DNA of 64,000 nucleotides from Zygnema cylindricum (lineage: Eukaryota; Streptophyta; Zygnematophyceae; Zygnematales; Zygnemataceae): contig JBBHKE010002632.1 of the NCBI GenBank assembly GCA_037447655.1, forward strand, positions 496,477-560,476. Direction: 5' to 3'. Shown here one piece after another: positions 12,434 to 23,949 of the stretch. The position numbers and the translations under genes were made by a program. Position 1 is the first letter of the stretch; every line of letters begins with the position of its first letter. The notes under the pieces were generated by a model. The model worked only from the letters and a program-made list of their open reading frames with translations, was not told the origin of the DNA and searched no databases.

Positions 12434-12960
12434 ATGGTGAAAGAGGAAGGAAGCAGAAAATTTGTTGTCACAAAAAATGGAGTGAAGAATGAGGTAACTG
12501 AAAAGGATTTGATTACTGTGAATGTTTTCGATGACAGATTGGTGAGTGACACAAACTTACAAAAGGAAGGGGATACTAAAATAGAAGGGGTTTAAGTAAG
12601 TGAAAGACAGAAGGAAGTGGAAGTGGAAGGAACTCAAAATAGAATGGTCACCGAAGATAGTGTGGAGAAAGAAGAGAGTAAAAAAGTATCGGTTTTGTGA
12701 CTCTTTCTTGTGACAGATTGGTGTGTGAAAAATGCTTACAAGAGGATGAAATTCTTAAAGAAAGGGGAGTAAAAATCAGTGAAGTACACTTAAAATTGGA
12801 TGCAAAATATTCTTTAGATATACAACATACTGAACAAAACACAAACCTAAAGAAGGGCCGGGAGGAGATGATAAGAAAATTAGAGTAAGGGAGAAGAATG
12901 ATGAAAGTAAAAATGGTGGAAAGGCACAAAATGGGAAAACAAAAACAGAAAATGTATTGA
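12434..12960 (+). other. Unrecognised coding-like stretch with internal duplication
   Basis: A charged reading frame opens at 12434 (M-V-K-E-E-G-S-R-K-F-V-V-T) and is broken near 12596 and 12698. The stretch around 12528-12605 (G-A-C-A-G-A-T-T-G-G-T-G core) recurs, diverged, at 12708-12786, giving two related repeats of the type D-R-L-V-...-L-Q-...-E. No family recognised. It may be a fragment of a lysine/glutamate-rich repeat protein, or chance. Confidence 0.25.
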
Positions 12961-13079
12961 GTTTGATAGATTATTAAATTGAAACGCGGTGGCATACTTC
13001 ATTTAACATATTACAGGACAAAGTGAACATAAAACGTATTGAACTGCACGAAATAAAGTATCACACGAAATAAACGAAA

Positions 13080-13738
13080 TAACATCGAATTTAAACGGAC
13101 AAAATAAAATGTTGTTTGCGATAAACGGCTCGCAGTGGCGCCGAAATTACATAGAAGACATTTGGCGGTTGGTTAGCAAATGTCGGCGGACGACACGTGG
13201 CAATCTAGGATTAAATAGAAGATATTACGGAGGGAGCAATTGCACTTGGAGAAGAGACACGCGTCACTGGAGTGGCTATGGCGTCTTATGGTCGTAAAAG
13301 AAGTGTTGCGTTACCTGTACCTACTTCTACTTTCTTGTACCTTACAGTCTTTTTACTGGCTAAGGTACACTAGTAGTAAGTTCAGAGAGAGAAATAAAGA
13401 CTTACAAAAATTTAGGTTTCCGCCTCTCTCTGAGTGCATCAGTTTTTAAAGGTCATCTTTGGCCAGCCATAACTAAATGCTCAGGTGAGCAATATTAGTG
13501 AATTTTTTTGCTGCAGACTCAACGCATTCTATGCAACACAAGGGTTTAGTCCGTCATAATTTTTGCGTGCCTGAGTGGAACATATTCATTGCCAAATTCA
13601 AAAGTGCAAATATTATCTTAGAGGATTCATATAAGCTGGATATTTTATGGACCAATGGAGGTCACATAATTACAGGTTACGGGCTCACCCTTTAAGGTGC
13701 CCATTTTCAATGGAACAGGGTTTATATACTGAGAAACC
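13080..13738 (+). mobile_element. LTR/leader of copia element C
   Basis: Shares with 2960-3610 the ordered blocks CATCTTTGGCCAGCCATAACTAA, TGCTCAGG, and the CCCATTTTC box, and ends directly before a gag start at 13742. The start boundary is uncertain. Confidence 0.4.
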
Positions 13739-13741
13739 ATA

Positions 13742-14335
13742 ATGATGGGTGCATTTTTTGAAAAACGGCTATGGGGCATTTTGAGCGGTCGTGTGAGTCG
13801 ACCAATTGCAAAATTGGGAGTTCCACCAAGGTTAGGAGGATCTCGATTCATCAGAAGATCTGCAAATGCAGAGGTGGTAGGAGAAAACATCGTCTCGGAC
13901 ATAAGGAAGGAGAAGGAGAATGAGAAACTCACACCGATGGCTATTGGATTGGTTGCGGTAGCAGATGTTCTGAAAATCGGGGCAAATGATACTAAAATCA
14001 GGGATTTGATCAACACCGTGGCGACTCATTTTATTATCGAGCGTCTCACTCAAGTAGTGGCTACAGCAAATCCTCATGTGCAGAAAGCGGACGAGTTGTG
14101 GGAGGCTCATGTCAACATTTACAAGAGTGGTATGATTCAGCACCAGAAGCTGGCTGATCAAAAGGTACACGCATATGTGTACAAAAGGGGAAAGATGTTA
14201 GAATTTTGTAATAACTTAGCCGGATTTTTTATAGAGTTAGAGAGCGGAGGAAAAAGGGAGACCCAGAAAGGGAAGGTGAATGCTTTGTTGATGAAACTCC
14301 CAGATGTTTATGAAAAAATTATTAACAAGGTTTAG
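13742..14335 (+). CDS. Ty1/copia gag (element C), open frame
   Basis: A 197-codon open frame starting with ATG at 13742, just after the leader. It reads M-M-G-A-F-F-E-K-R-L-W-G-I-L and is largely helical and charged. It ends at a TAG at 14333. Identification as gag rests on position (LTR, gag, then knuckle and protease relics) and on alignment by eye with element A. Copia gag proteins form the nucleocapsid particle around element RNA. The frame is the best preserved gag in the window, but everything downstream is broken, so it is most likely inactive. Confidence 0.55.
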   Translation: MMGAFFEKRLWGILSGRVSRPIAKLGVPPRLGGSRFIRRSANAEVVGENIVSDIRKEKENEKLTPMAIGLVAVADVLKIGANDTKIRDLINTVATHFIIERLTQVVATANPHVQKADELWEAHVNIYKSGMIQHQKLADQKVHAYVYKRGKMLEFCNNLAGFFIELESGGKRETQKGKVNALLMKLPDVYEKIINKV

Positions 14336-14945
14336 AACTTGCCAGATCATCGATGGATATGAAACTCTGTTGTGGGGATGATTTTGGTTTAGGAAAGCAC
14401 AGTTGAGATTCGGAGAGGAGGAAAGAGTGTTCAAACATTTGTTGTTGGAACAAAATGTGGGGGTAAGGATTCGAAATAACCTTATGGAAATTTTTGTGGA
14501 GGAGGATGAGGAAACCTTTTTGACGGATCTGGATTGAGGCATCCGAAAAGGCTTTGTCACTTTTTGAAAAAAGCCGGTATATTACATGACGAAGTGTCCT
14601 AAACTGATAGAGTTGAGATTGATGAGGGACAGACTGGAAAATCAGCCACAAGGAAGAAGAAGGCATTTGTTGTAACACAAGCCATAGGAGAGGATTGTGA
14701 TGAGGACGATGAGAACTTCTCCTCAATGAGGAGCTGGAGGTGAAAGGTGAGCCGGAGATTATAATGAGGCAAAAGTGTGCTTTCGGTGGAGTAAAAGACG
14801 CTCCTTAAGAAGGATGGATTATTGATTCAAGAGCCTCTATACATATGTGTAGAGAAAAACCACTGTTTACCAAAATGAGAAAAATCCACGTTGTAGAGAT
14901 AGAGTATAGGGATGGAGAATAGTAACCACTTATTTAGTGGGATTC
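14336..14945 (+). pseudogene. Ty1/copia gag tail and protease relic (element C)
   Basis: Downstream of the gag stop, stop-interrupted frames keep a degenerate knuckle (R-L-C-H-F-L-K-K-A-G near 14550) and a protease block reading W-I-I-D-S-R-A-S-I-H-M-C-R-E (about 14818-14860). The catalytic D-S-G has become D-S-R. Homology ends at about 14945 and the rest of pol is missing. Confidence 0.6.
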
Positions 14946-15098
14946 TTGATGGTTTTTTCTATCGTACTTTTTGAAATAAATATGTTTCTTTATTTTTTAT
15001 TGTCGTCCTTTAGCCCTTTGATAGTTGTACTTTCACTGATGTAGAAATGAGCCACGTGTACCAATCTCATGAAGACTCGTATGCACTAAACCACACTA

Positions 15099-15313
15099 CA
15101 CTGCGAATCGCTATTAGTGTTGATGTTTTTTTGCCACTTAATACATATTTTCTCCGTGCACAAATGCCCGATTGTGGATCTAACGGTGGCGATAGAAAGG
15201 TAAGATTCTTAGCTTCCGATTGGCTGTCTCAAATTGAAAATTGGACAAGTGTGTATAGAGAAAATATGTTTTAAGTGGCGAAAAAAATATTTACACTAAT
15301 AGCGATACACAGT
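15099..15313. mobile_element. MITE copy 1, TA target duplication
   Basis: 215 bp. Outer ends CACTGCGAATCGCTATTAG and the inverse of CTAATAGCGATACACAGTG form terminal inverted repeats flanked by TA (15097-15098, 15314-15315). Homology extends inward: CACTTAATACATATTTTCTC pairs with GAGAAAATATGTTTTAAGTG. TA duplication and size fit a Tc1/mariner (Stowaway-like) MITE. Two relatives lie at 30144-30357 and 30443-30663. Confidence 0.8.
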
Positions 15314-15439
15314 GTATGGACAGTCAATGGAACACTGAATGGTCAATTTTGGGCCGATTTGCGATTTCTGATATTGGGCCAGTACATATATTACATATAA
15401 TATAGCCAGTATATATTGAACTTCCATAAGGAGGGAAGA

Positions 15440-17170
15440 TACTTCGTCCCCCTCCCTCCATGCCTTAACCCCCTCCTCACAAATAAGTGCCTCATTCCGC
15501 TCTTTGGCCCCCACCCCCCTCTTTCTATGGGCAAAAAAATCATCCATAGATTAGCAAAACAAACCTAAAAAAACCGGAAAACACTCTAAAATAACCTTTA
15601 GAAACCGTAAAAGGCCCTATTTAACACAAAAAACCCCTAAAAAACTCAAAAAAAAATGCCTTCCCCGCCAATGGGAGGAAGACAAGAGGGACTTAAAATA
15701 TGGGAGTGCAAGAAAAGAGGGGAGGGGAGGAGAGGTGGGGTGAGGAGGGAAGAGAGAAGGGTCTACGCAGGCCAGGATATGGGTAAGGGCAAGGTAGTGC
15801 AAGAAACGACAAACATAAAGGGTGGATGGAAGGGAATGGAATGGAAGGGGAAAGGTGTGGGGCGAAGGAGGAGGATAAAAAATGAAAAAGTTATAAGAGC
15901 GGAAGAAAGAAGAAGACGAAAGGGTAGGGAAGAAAAGGGAATAGGAGGAGGAAGGACAGATAAAAAAAAAACAAGTGTGAGTTGGAAGAGTGCTAGGTAG
16001 GTGGAGAGGTTGGCATTTTTGGGCCTTGGCTTGTTTGCATAAATTTCCTTATGTGTAATTTAACGCTTATTGATTTACCTGAAAAGAAACATAAATTGAA
16101 TAAATATTAAGTGCAAATTTACACTGAACACATCAATTCATAAAAAACGAAAAAAAAAAAAAACGAAGATGGACTGTAAACAACTAAGTGAAAATTCAGA
16201 GAAATCAAATAAAGAGAGCTAAATAAATCGGAAGAAATTGAAGTAAGAAGTAAAAATTCTCATTGATAATCCTCCCAAAATCTTTAGCCTTTAGGTGTTG
16301 ATTCACCTCACCTCCCCCTTTTTGCCATACACCCTTTTACGCTTCCGTCTAGAGACTTCCTTCGCCTCACCTCCCCCTTTCAAACGCATCTCTAACCTCT
16401 CTCGCTCAAATATTTTTCTCCTTCTCCGCCTTCAAATTCGTCTCTACCCTCCTTTCTCTAGACTGCTCCCTACCCACCCCTTTTCAAACACCTCTCTGCC
16501 CTCCCCTCTTAACATAATTGTAAACGCTCCTCCCCTCACACACTTCTCTACCCTCTCCCTCTCGCACACTTCCTTCCCCTCCACCCCTCACACCGTTGTG
16601 TTCATACAAGAAGTTATGATATAGTCAAAATTAATTGCATCATCTATACCAAAAAACGAAAAAGAAATGTTGATTTGATTTAGTCTCTCAATACAAAGCA
16701 ATGTCTATCAAAATCTAGTTTTTGTTCCAAATTTATAAGCTTGTAATTGCTTCACTTTAAATGATAATCGCTATCTAAGAATCAAACAAGGCTGGTCAAA
16801 TTTTTCTTTTTTAGACTACCAATTTCAGATTCCCAGTAGAGTGATTAGTGTCACGAACTAAAAAAATAACAAATTATTTTAAATTGGTTTTTGGGCTGTG
16901 GGAGCCATTCAGTGCCTAGTCAAAGATAGTTATAGGAAAGCAGTCTGTGTACTTATATTGGAGAATTGCATATTGTCTGATTTTTATAGCGAGTTTATTC
17001 TTATTGTCGAAACATTTACGAGGAAAAGGAGAAAGAGGAATAGAAAAAAATAGCAATAGAGGGAGAGAGAGCAATTGAGAGAGAGAGATATCCAGAGAGA
17101 AGAAAAGAGAGTGAGAGGGAGAGAGAGAGAGATAGAGAATATAAGAGAGAGAGGTAGCGAGGGAATCATG
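15440..17170. other. Alternating pyrimidine and purine tracts, no gene
   Basis: C/T-rich at 15440-15540, A/G-rich at 15650-15990, C/T-rich at 16300-16600, then GA-rich at 17020-17170 on the plus strand. Long open frames here are low-complexity products of the tracts. I see no gene. Confidence 0.7.
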
Positions 17171-17179
17171 GGAAAGGAT

Positions 17180-18400
17180 AATTGAGAAGAAAAAAATAAG
17201 CGACAGTTCAGAAAAAAAAATAAAAAATGGAAGCAAATCAGAGAAAAAGTCTTCAGAATACACTTGGTAAATGGTTGTACAAAGATTACTGGTTCAAATA
17301 CTATAAAGCATAGCTCTAAATACAAAGCTGGCTTGTTAAACTACCTCTTTAAGAGAAGCCACACCGCAAAATGCAAAAGGGTAGAACTAGTAACGACAAA
17401 TGACAAAGTCGGTGGTCACCTGAATTGAGAAGAAATAATATTCTAGCTATGGAATATATAATTAAAAACAAAACGCAAATATGCATAAAGTCCACAAAAA
17501 GAAACATCGGATCGACAACAGCCGGAGCAGATGCAGGGGTAGAAGTCATTACAAAACACTAAGCACCCAGAAACACCTAATTAAATAGCGACTTTCAGAC
17601 ACAACCAGATTCAATGAATTCCATAGACACGACCAGATGCAGTGAATACCACAAAATATTATCAAACTACAGATATGAAAAGAATTCAGCATACAAAATC
17701 AGCTTGCAAAGTTTCATGCACTATGCTCAACAACAACAAAAGCTATTGATGGACAGATTTCCCAAAATTCACCTATACTGGAATGTATGTCCTTCCAAAA
17801 TTCATTCTAATGTATGTCCTTCCAAAATCGTAATAAAAGGTGATTACATTCTAATCGGCCGAAGGTAAAGATTTCACCATCGTAGTTGGATATCGGTGAT
17901 TAATCACAATCACTTTTTGAAGGCAAAAATAAAGACACGTCATAATAAAACGTGGAGACTAATTAAATGAAAACAAAAAAGGTGAAGTCCAAGCCATTCA
18001 ACAAATAACTTTTAGTTGAAATTGAATATTCTTAAGCATATAAAAACCGCGGATTTTTTTGTTTCTTTGTTTTTTGAACAAACATCACTAAATCTGTAAT
18101 AAAGGAAAACATTGTTGCAACTGCCGCCCACTAGTACAAACACAACACGAAGAAAATTCAAAACGTTTAAAAAAAACAAAAAAAAATGTCAAACATGAAT
18201 ACTTGATCAACCTGACCCCGTAACATATAAAAGTACAACAGACTTCCTGAATTGAAAGCAATACCTACTAACTGGCAAATGAATCGTCCTATTCATCTGT
18301 CTATCCAAATGCTTTGAATTTAGGTATGCTTGATGATCATCTCCATTTCTTGAGTTTTACAACCGATAATGGTTCCGACAATATAAACTTCCCTTTCCTT
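17180..18400. other. No recognisable gene
   Basis: AT-rich. Contains a small direct repeat AATGTATGTCCTTCCAAAAT (17782 and 17808). Possible 3' flank of the minus-strand gene at 18413. Confidence 0.5.
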
Positions 18401-18412
18401 CAATTTCAAAGT

Positions 18413-19139
18413 TTAGGCGCGTTTGGGAGGAGGGGCGCGACGAGGAGGTGGGGATTTCGGACGAGGTGAGGGAGGAGGGGCGCGACGAGGAGGTGGGGAT
18501 TTCGGACGAGGTGAGGGAGGAGGGGAGCGACGAGGAGGTGGGGATTTCGGACGAGGTGAGGGAGGAGGGGAGCGACGAGGAGGTGGGGACTTTGGAGGAG
18601 GAGGAGGCAGCTTCGCCACTACAAAACCATTGAGACAAGAAAAGGGAAGACATATGTTGTCAATTATACTGTTTTTGGCGTATTTTCTCAAAAATTAAAC
18701 TTCATTTATCATCCCAGTATGCATTATGGATACAGTAATCGTAATTTCTTATATTTTATATCTACAGTATTAAAACGAGATAAGATTATGAACTCTGAGA
18801 CCAACATAGGGTAAAGAAAAAGGCCGAATTGTTGAAGGTGGACATACATTTGCAAGTGAACTTGTTGGCGAGATTGTTGTATCCTTTATTGCATGCGCAT
18901 GACGGCCCGTTCGTGCCGTTAGAGCAAATTCCAGCTCCTCCACAAGGGCCTCCTGGTTGGGTCGCATTGCAAAACGCTTTACATTCGGTTATCGGTCGTT
19001 GGGAGGCGGATGAGCACCTGGTTGGTAGGCTTGAGCCGAATAGGCAATTGTATTCGAAATCAAAGCATCCTAGCTTGCCTGAGGTAACCGGCTCGGTGAA
19101 GTAGTTGTAAGTAATATCACTGCAAATATGGTTTGCCAT
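18413..19139 (-). CDS. Secreted/cell-wall type protein: cysteine-rich EGF-like exon plus extensin-like tail (partial model)
   Basis: Two minus-strand exons fit together. The upstream exon (about 19119 or 19139 down to 18848) is cysteine-rich. It reads G-K-L-G-C-F-D-F-E-Y-N-C, then C-K-A-F-C-N-A and P-C-G-G-A-G-I-C-S-N-G, then G-P-S-C-A-C-N-K-G-Y, an EGF-like pattern. It ends at donor T|GTATGT. The acceptor TTTTGTAG at 18619 opens the second exon (18618-18413) in phase. That exon encodes four 15-residue units of the type K-S-P-P-P-R-R-S-P-P-P-S-P-R-P and a TAA stop. Proline-rich tails of this kind occur in plant cell-wall and receptor ectodomains. No kinase or membrane segment is visible, and no signal peptide: the true start probably lies in another upstream exon (TTTGCAG before 19119 could be an acceptor). 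Function not assignable. Confidence 0.5.
18423..18605. repeat. 45-bp tandem repeat, four units
   Basis: GGGATTTCGGACGAGGTGAG-type units recur every 45 bp (marker A at 18454, 18499, 18544, 18589). The repeat is coding (15 residues) in the minus-strand proline-rich exon. Confidence 0.9.
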
Positions 19140-19329
19140 TGTATAAAAGAATTACTCGGCAACCCATCAATATCCATGATACCCCAGCCCCCTCCTCTCC
19201 TCTCCCTTCAATGATTAGGTTTCAAAAGTAAAAATATAAATCCTTTGATTTTCAAAAAACTTGAATGCGTTAAACTTTTTTTTCAACAAATTACTTCCAT
19301 TTAGACCACACTTTTAATGCGCAACACAC

Positions 19330-22300
19330 CCATAATGTCACTGTGTCTTACAAAGTTTGGATGGTAATGGAGGGAGAGTATCTTACAGCACCAAAAGAGA
19401 TGGCATTTGATCGATGGACGATGGAATGATTCCACTCAACTGGTTGTGACCCAGATTTCTGTGACACAAATAACAACAAAACCAATTCTAAATTTACTCA
19501 AAAATTTCAGTTGGTTCGGGAAAAAAGTAGCTATATCGATATACAACTTTCCCACACACAATTGCATTTTTGCATTTGCATCTTTGCCTAACCATCCTTT
19601 TCCCTGCCCCCTTTTTACACCCCCCTTTTTTACACCTTCCCCTCTTTTATCAACCCTCCCTTTTTGGTGTAATCTATCACTCATTTTTACTGTGTTTACA
19701 AAAACAGAAAAAAAAACAATAAAATTACCATAACTTCTTTTAAACAACATATATCGATATTAAAAATAAATAAAATAGTAGTATAAACACAAATAATCAA
19801 GTACTTCCCACATCTCCTATTCTTTTTCCTTTTTTTTTTCCCTCTTCCCCACTCCCCGTCTCCCACCCTCTCCCCCTCGCACCCCCCCACCACCCCTCCT
19901 ACCGCCTCTCTCCCCTCTACCCCTCTCCCCTCACTTTCTCTACCATTCCCTCTATCTCGCCCTATTCCCTTACCCCTTCAAATCCTCTTCCTCTCTCCCT
20001 CTCCCAATAACCCCCTCTCGCACTCACCTCCTCTACCCCTCTCCCTGCTCCCCATCTCCCCCTCTCCGCCTCTATCTATCTCCCCCTTCCCCTCTCTCCC
20101 TCTTTACCCTTTTCTCGATCTCCCCTTCTCCCCCACTCGCACCCTCTCCCCCTCTCTCCCTTTTTGTTTCCCTCTCCTCTTGCTTCCTTCTCACCCTATC
20201 TCCCCCCCTTCCACGTCCTTTCCCTTTTTCATACGAAACAAAACCATAGTGCCACGTGTCTTACACTATTTCGACGATTCTCAGTTGACCGATGGAAGAT
20301 GGAATGCTTCCACTCAACTTGTTGAAAGATAGATTTCTGTGACACAACAAACAACAAAAACATCAAAAAAATACTCAAAGAATAATAAATGCTGAGAAAA
20401 AAAAGCAACATCAATATACCACTTTTCCATATACAATTGCATTTTCTTGTTCACCTACCCATCCCTTTCCCTCCCTTCCATTTGCCACCTCACTCTAGCC
20501 ACACCCCCTTTACACCCCTCATTTATACCATTTTTTCTCTCATTTATCGAGCTTCACCTTTCAATATAATTTATCGCTCATGTTTACACTATTTTAAGAA
20601 AAAATAAAATAAAACATTAAAATCAAAATATTTTTTTTCGACATAAATCGACGTTGAAAAAAAAATTGGAAACGAGAATTTATTTTACAAGTCCTATCAA
20701 AATTTGAAAGAAAATTTCGATGATATTTTAATACCTCCCGACTGATATATTTATCTATATGTAAATATAGACTTTCGCGTCTCATCTTTCACAGCCTATC
20801 CCTTAAGCTTTCCCTTTTTTGCTTGGACGGAATTATGCGATCTCAAATTACTGAAGTGGAAAAGACAACAAAGAAAAACAGCCTACAAAACCAAAAATAA
20901 ATTGCTTTTTTCTGAGGGAAAAATGAACCATTTGTAAAATTTCCACAAAACATGGATTTATGAACTCTCTACCTCACTCCCTGTAGGACAAGATAAAGAG
21001 ATTGCATTCCAAATTGAGAAAAAATCTTCAAAATATTGAAGTAAAATATAAATTAATCAAATACAAAGTTTAAACTCCACATTTATTTTAAGCAAAGTCC
21101 TCCTTCGCTTGTCTCTCTCTTGACAATACACGCGCCCTCCCCTCCCACTTTCTTTCCCTTAAGAATTCGCTTTCATTTCCAAAACAAAAATATATATCCA
21201 AAAAAAAAAAAAAAATCTTGGATGTCAACGTAAAAAATTAAAGAGAATATTAATATCATTCCCTTTTCATCTCTGAAAATGAAACTTTATCCCTAAAGTA
21301 TTAGTTCGCATGATTAGATTTTGTTATTCTAGTTTTTTCCAATCTTTTTGTTTCGTTTAACTTGTATTTATTTTTTGTTGTTAATTTTTATATACAAAAA
21401 TATGTATATTTATTATTTAATTATCTTTTGTTTGATTTTTATTATGATTGATAGTATATCGGTACAATTACAAATCATTGTTGTTATTTCTTCTTTTTTA
21501 CATTGTAAAACATAAAGTACTAAAAATCAAATATGTTCCCCCCTCCCCATCTCCCCCTCTCCGTTTGTATCTATCTCCCTTTTCCCTTCTCTCCCCCTTT
21601 ATTGTCTTCTTCCTCACCCTTTCTCCACCACTCACCCCCTCTTCCATCCTCCCCTATCTATTCCCTCTCTCACTTTCCCTCTCTCACCCTATTCCCTTGC
21701 TCCCCATCCCACTCTTTTCGTGACACGTGACAAAATTGCAGCGTCAAATGTCTTACAATTGTAATAGGTCTGACAGTTGACCGATGGACGATGGAATGCT
21801 TCCACTCAATTGGTTGTCATTCATATATCTGTGACACGAGTAACAACAAAACTCATTAAAAAAATACACAGATAATATTAAATGGTGGGGAATAAAAAGG
21901 AACTATATCGATCTACAACATTCCCACAGTTTTATTTGCATCTTTGCCTACCTATCTCTTTCCCTCCCCCCCTTTTGGCCCCACCATTCCACTTGCGCTC
22001 CCTTTACCTCCAACCATATTTTTACCTTTTTTCCTCATTTATCAATCTTCCACTTTCCTTGTCATCTATCACTTATTCTTTCTGTGTTTTAAAAACAAAA
22101 GTAAAAAGTTATAATATCGACACCTTCCTTTTTCCAGCGTTGTATATCAATGTCAAAAATATAAATTTGTAAACAATAAATTTTTGGCCAAATACTGTTG
22201 AAATGTAAAAGACAAATTACATATTTTCTAATACCTCCCCAACACATACATGTGCCTGTGGATAATGAATATATGAACATCCATTTTTCATCTTTTCACC

Positions 22301-22800
22301 CATCCCTTTTGCTTTCCCTCTTATACTTCAAACAAACAATTTTATTTTCACCCATCCCTTTAGAGAAAAACCAACTATAAAAAACCCATTTTATAAGACT
22401 AGAAAGTAAAACACATTTTTCATGCAACTTTTCAAATTCACGTCGATTTAAATCATTACCGCCCCACCTATCTAACCCACTCGCCCCATTTCCCCCCTCC
22501 CACTTTTTTTCCAGTATAATGTCATGTAAGATTACACGATTAGGTTTATTGCAATAAAAATAAATATATAAATAAAAAAAACTTGCTCTTGACAAGCTTT
22601 GATGTAGCGAACAATTTTTTTGCAAAAAAGCATTTCCATTTAGATTATAGTATTAATGCGTGGCACAACCTTAGCGTCATGTGTCTTACAATAATATGAG
22701 GGATGTAAGTTGACCGATGGACGATGGAATCATGCCCGTCAAATTGTTGCCGCTTAGAAGTCTGTGACAATAGTCATCCACAAGAACAATTATAAAATAT
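19330..22800. repeat. Four diverged copies of a roughly 1-kb repeat
   Basis: The block GACCGATGGACGATGGAATG...TCCACTCAA...CTGTGACAC...AACAACAAAA occurs at about 19410-19485, 20285-20360, 21778-21850 and 22710-22790. Each is preceded by a GTGTCTTACA-type motif. The first three are followed by TATCGAT(A/C)TACAAC, TTGCAT and a C/T-rich tract. Spacings are about 880, 1490 and 930 bp. Non-coding; nature unknown. Confidence 0.6.
19816..20225. repeat. 400-bp polypyrimidine tract
   Basis: Almost pure C/T on the plus strand (CCCTCTCCC-type words). Part of the repeat family at 19330-22800; shorter versions lie at 21536-21715 and 22880-22940. Could form triplex DNA. Confidence 0.85.
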
Positions 22801-23900
22801 AACTGAAAAAAAATATATTAAAGGAAAAAAGAAAAGTTTACGAATTTCAAAGACACTATTGCATTTGATTAGCTACATCTCCCCTCCTCCTTCCCCTTTC
22901 ACTACCCCCATACCCCCTCACCCTCCCACTCCTCATGTGCTGCTTTGCAAAAATTAGTCACTTGTTCTTCCATTTTTATCCAGAAAAATATATATCTAAA
23001 TTTTCATAATTATATTTCAGTATTAATATCTCATTAAAAAGAAACGAAAATCAAAAATCAAAGCATTAAGAAAATAAACTGATTCAAAAAATAAAAAAAT
23101 CCTGAAGGTCAATATAATATATTGAACATACTACTTTGAGAGACGAAGCTTGAGGACTTACAAACTTTTTGTGAACATACGTTTCATTCTAGTCGTTCAA
23201 TGAACACTCTACTTTAGGTAGTACTATCACGTTCTGTCATAAAAGGTTATTGGATGAAAGTTAAAGTGTTTTGGGTAACTAGTAATATCAAATCACAAAT
23301 TAGGACGCGCCCTAAAATGACACCCATCACCGTCTGGAAAAAATAAAATATACTATCCGACAGACACAATTACAATTGTGGAACTGGAATGAACTTGCAT
23401 GGTGAAGACAATCTTCGCCGTCGGATGAAAAAATCCTAAAGACGCAAGCGAAACAAAAATATACAGGTGGACAAAATGACTCGCCAAACTTTGTCATTTC
23501 GAAGGTTACCTTGTTGGTGAAACTCTTAGGAAATAGGAAGATGGTTATATTTGATTAATTTATTGGCGTGCCTAGTAAGATTTTGTTTTAAGGTAGATAA
23601 ATAAGGATGCCCCTATACACGAAATTGTTTCCATAGAGTACCAAGTGATTTATATTGACGGTGATACAATGGTACAGTACAGTACAAAGTTGGCCACTAG
23701 TTTAGTTAATTTGTGTATAAACTTAGACTTTGTCATTTTTCTGTGTTCTTTACAAAAAGATTCAAAGGCCACAACTTGTGTATTTTCAAGGATATGTTCT
23801 TGAATATTTATATAGGTAATATGAGGTTTTTGCATAAAAGTTTATGGGTTGTCTGCACATGAGGTGGATTGTAACATGGTGGAATTTGGGGCCAATTGGC
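22800..23900. other. No recognisable gene
   Basis: AT-rich DNA leading into the copia gag remnant at about 23950. It may contain that element's LTR, which I could not delimit. Confidence 0.4.
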
Positions 23901-23949
23901 CATATTGACTACATTTTGCAGTGGGTTGAAGTTGGTGTCGTGAAGACAA

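Noticed and set aside
15656-16000. 114-codon Lys/Arg/Gly-rich frame
   Set aside because: Translation of a purine tract; no start context or domain.
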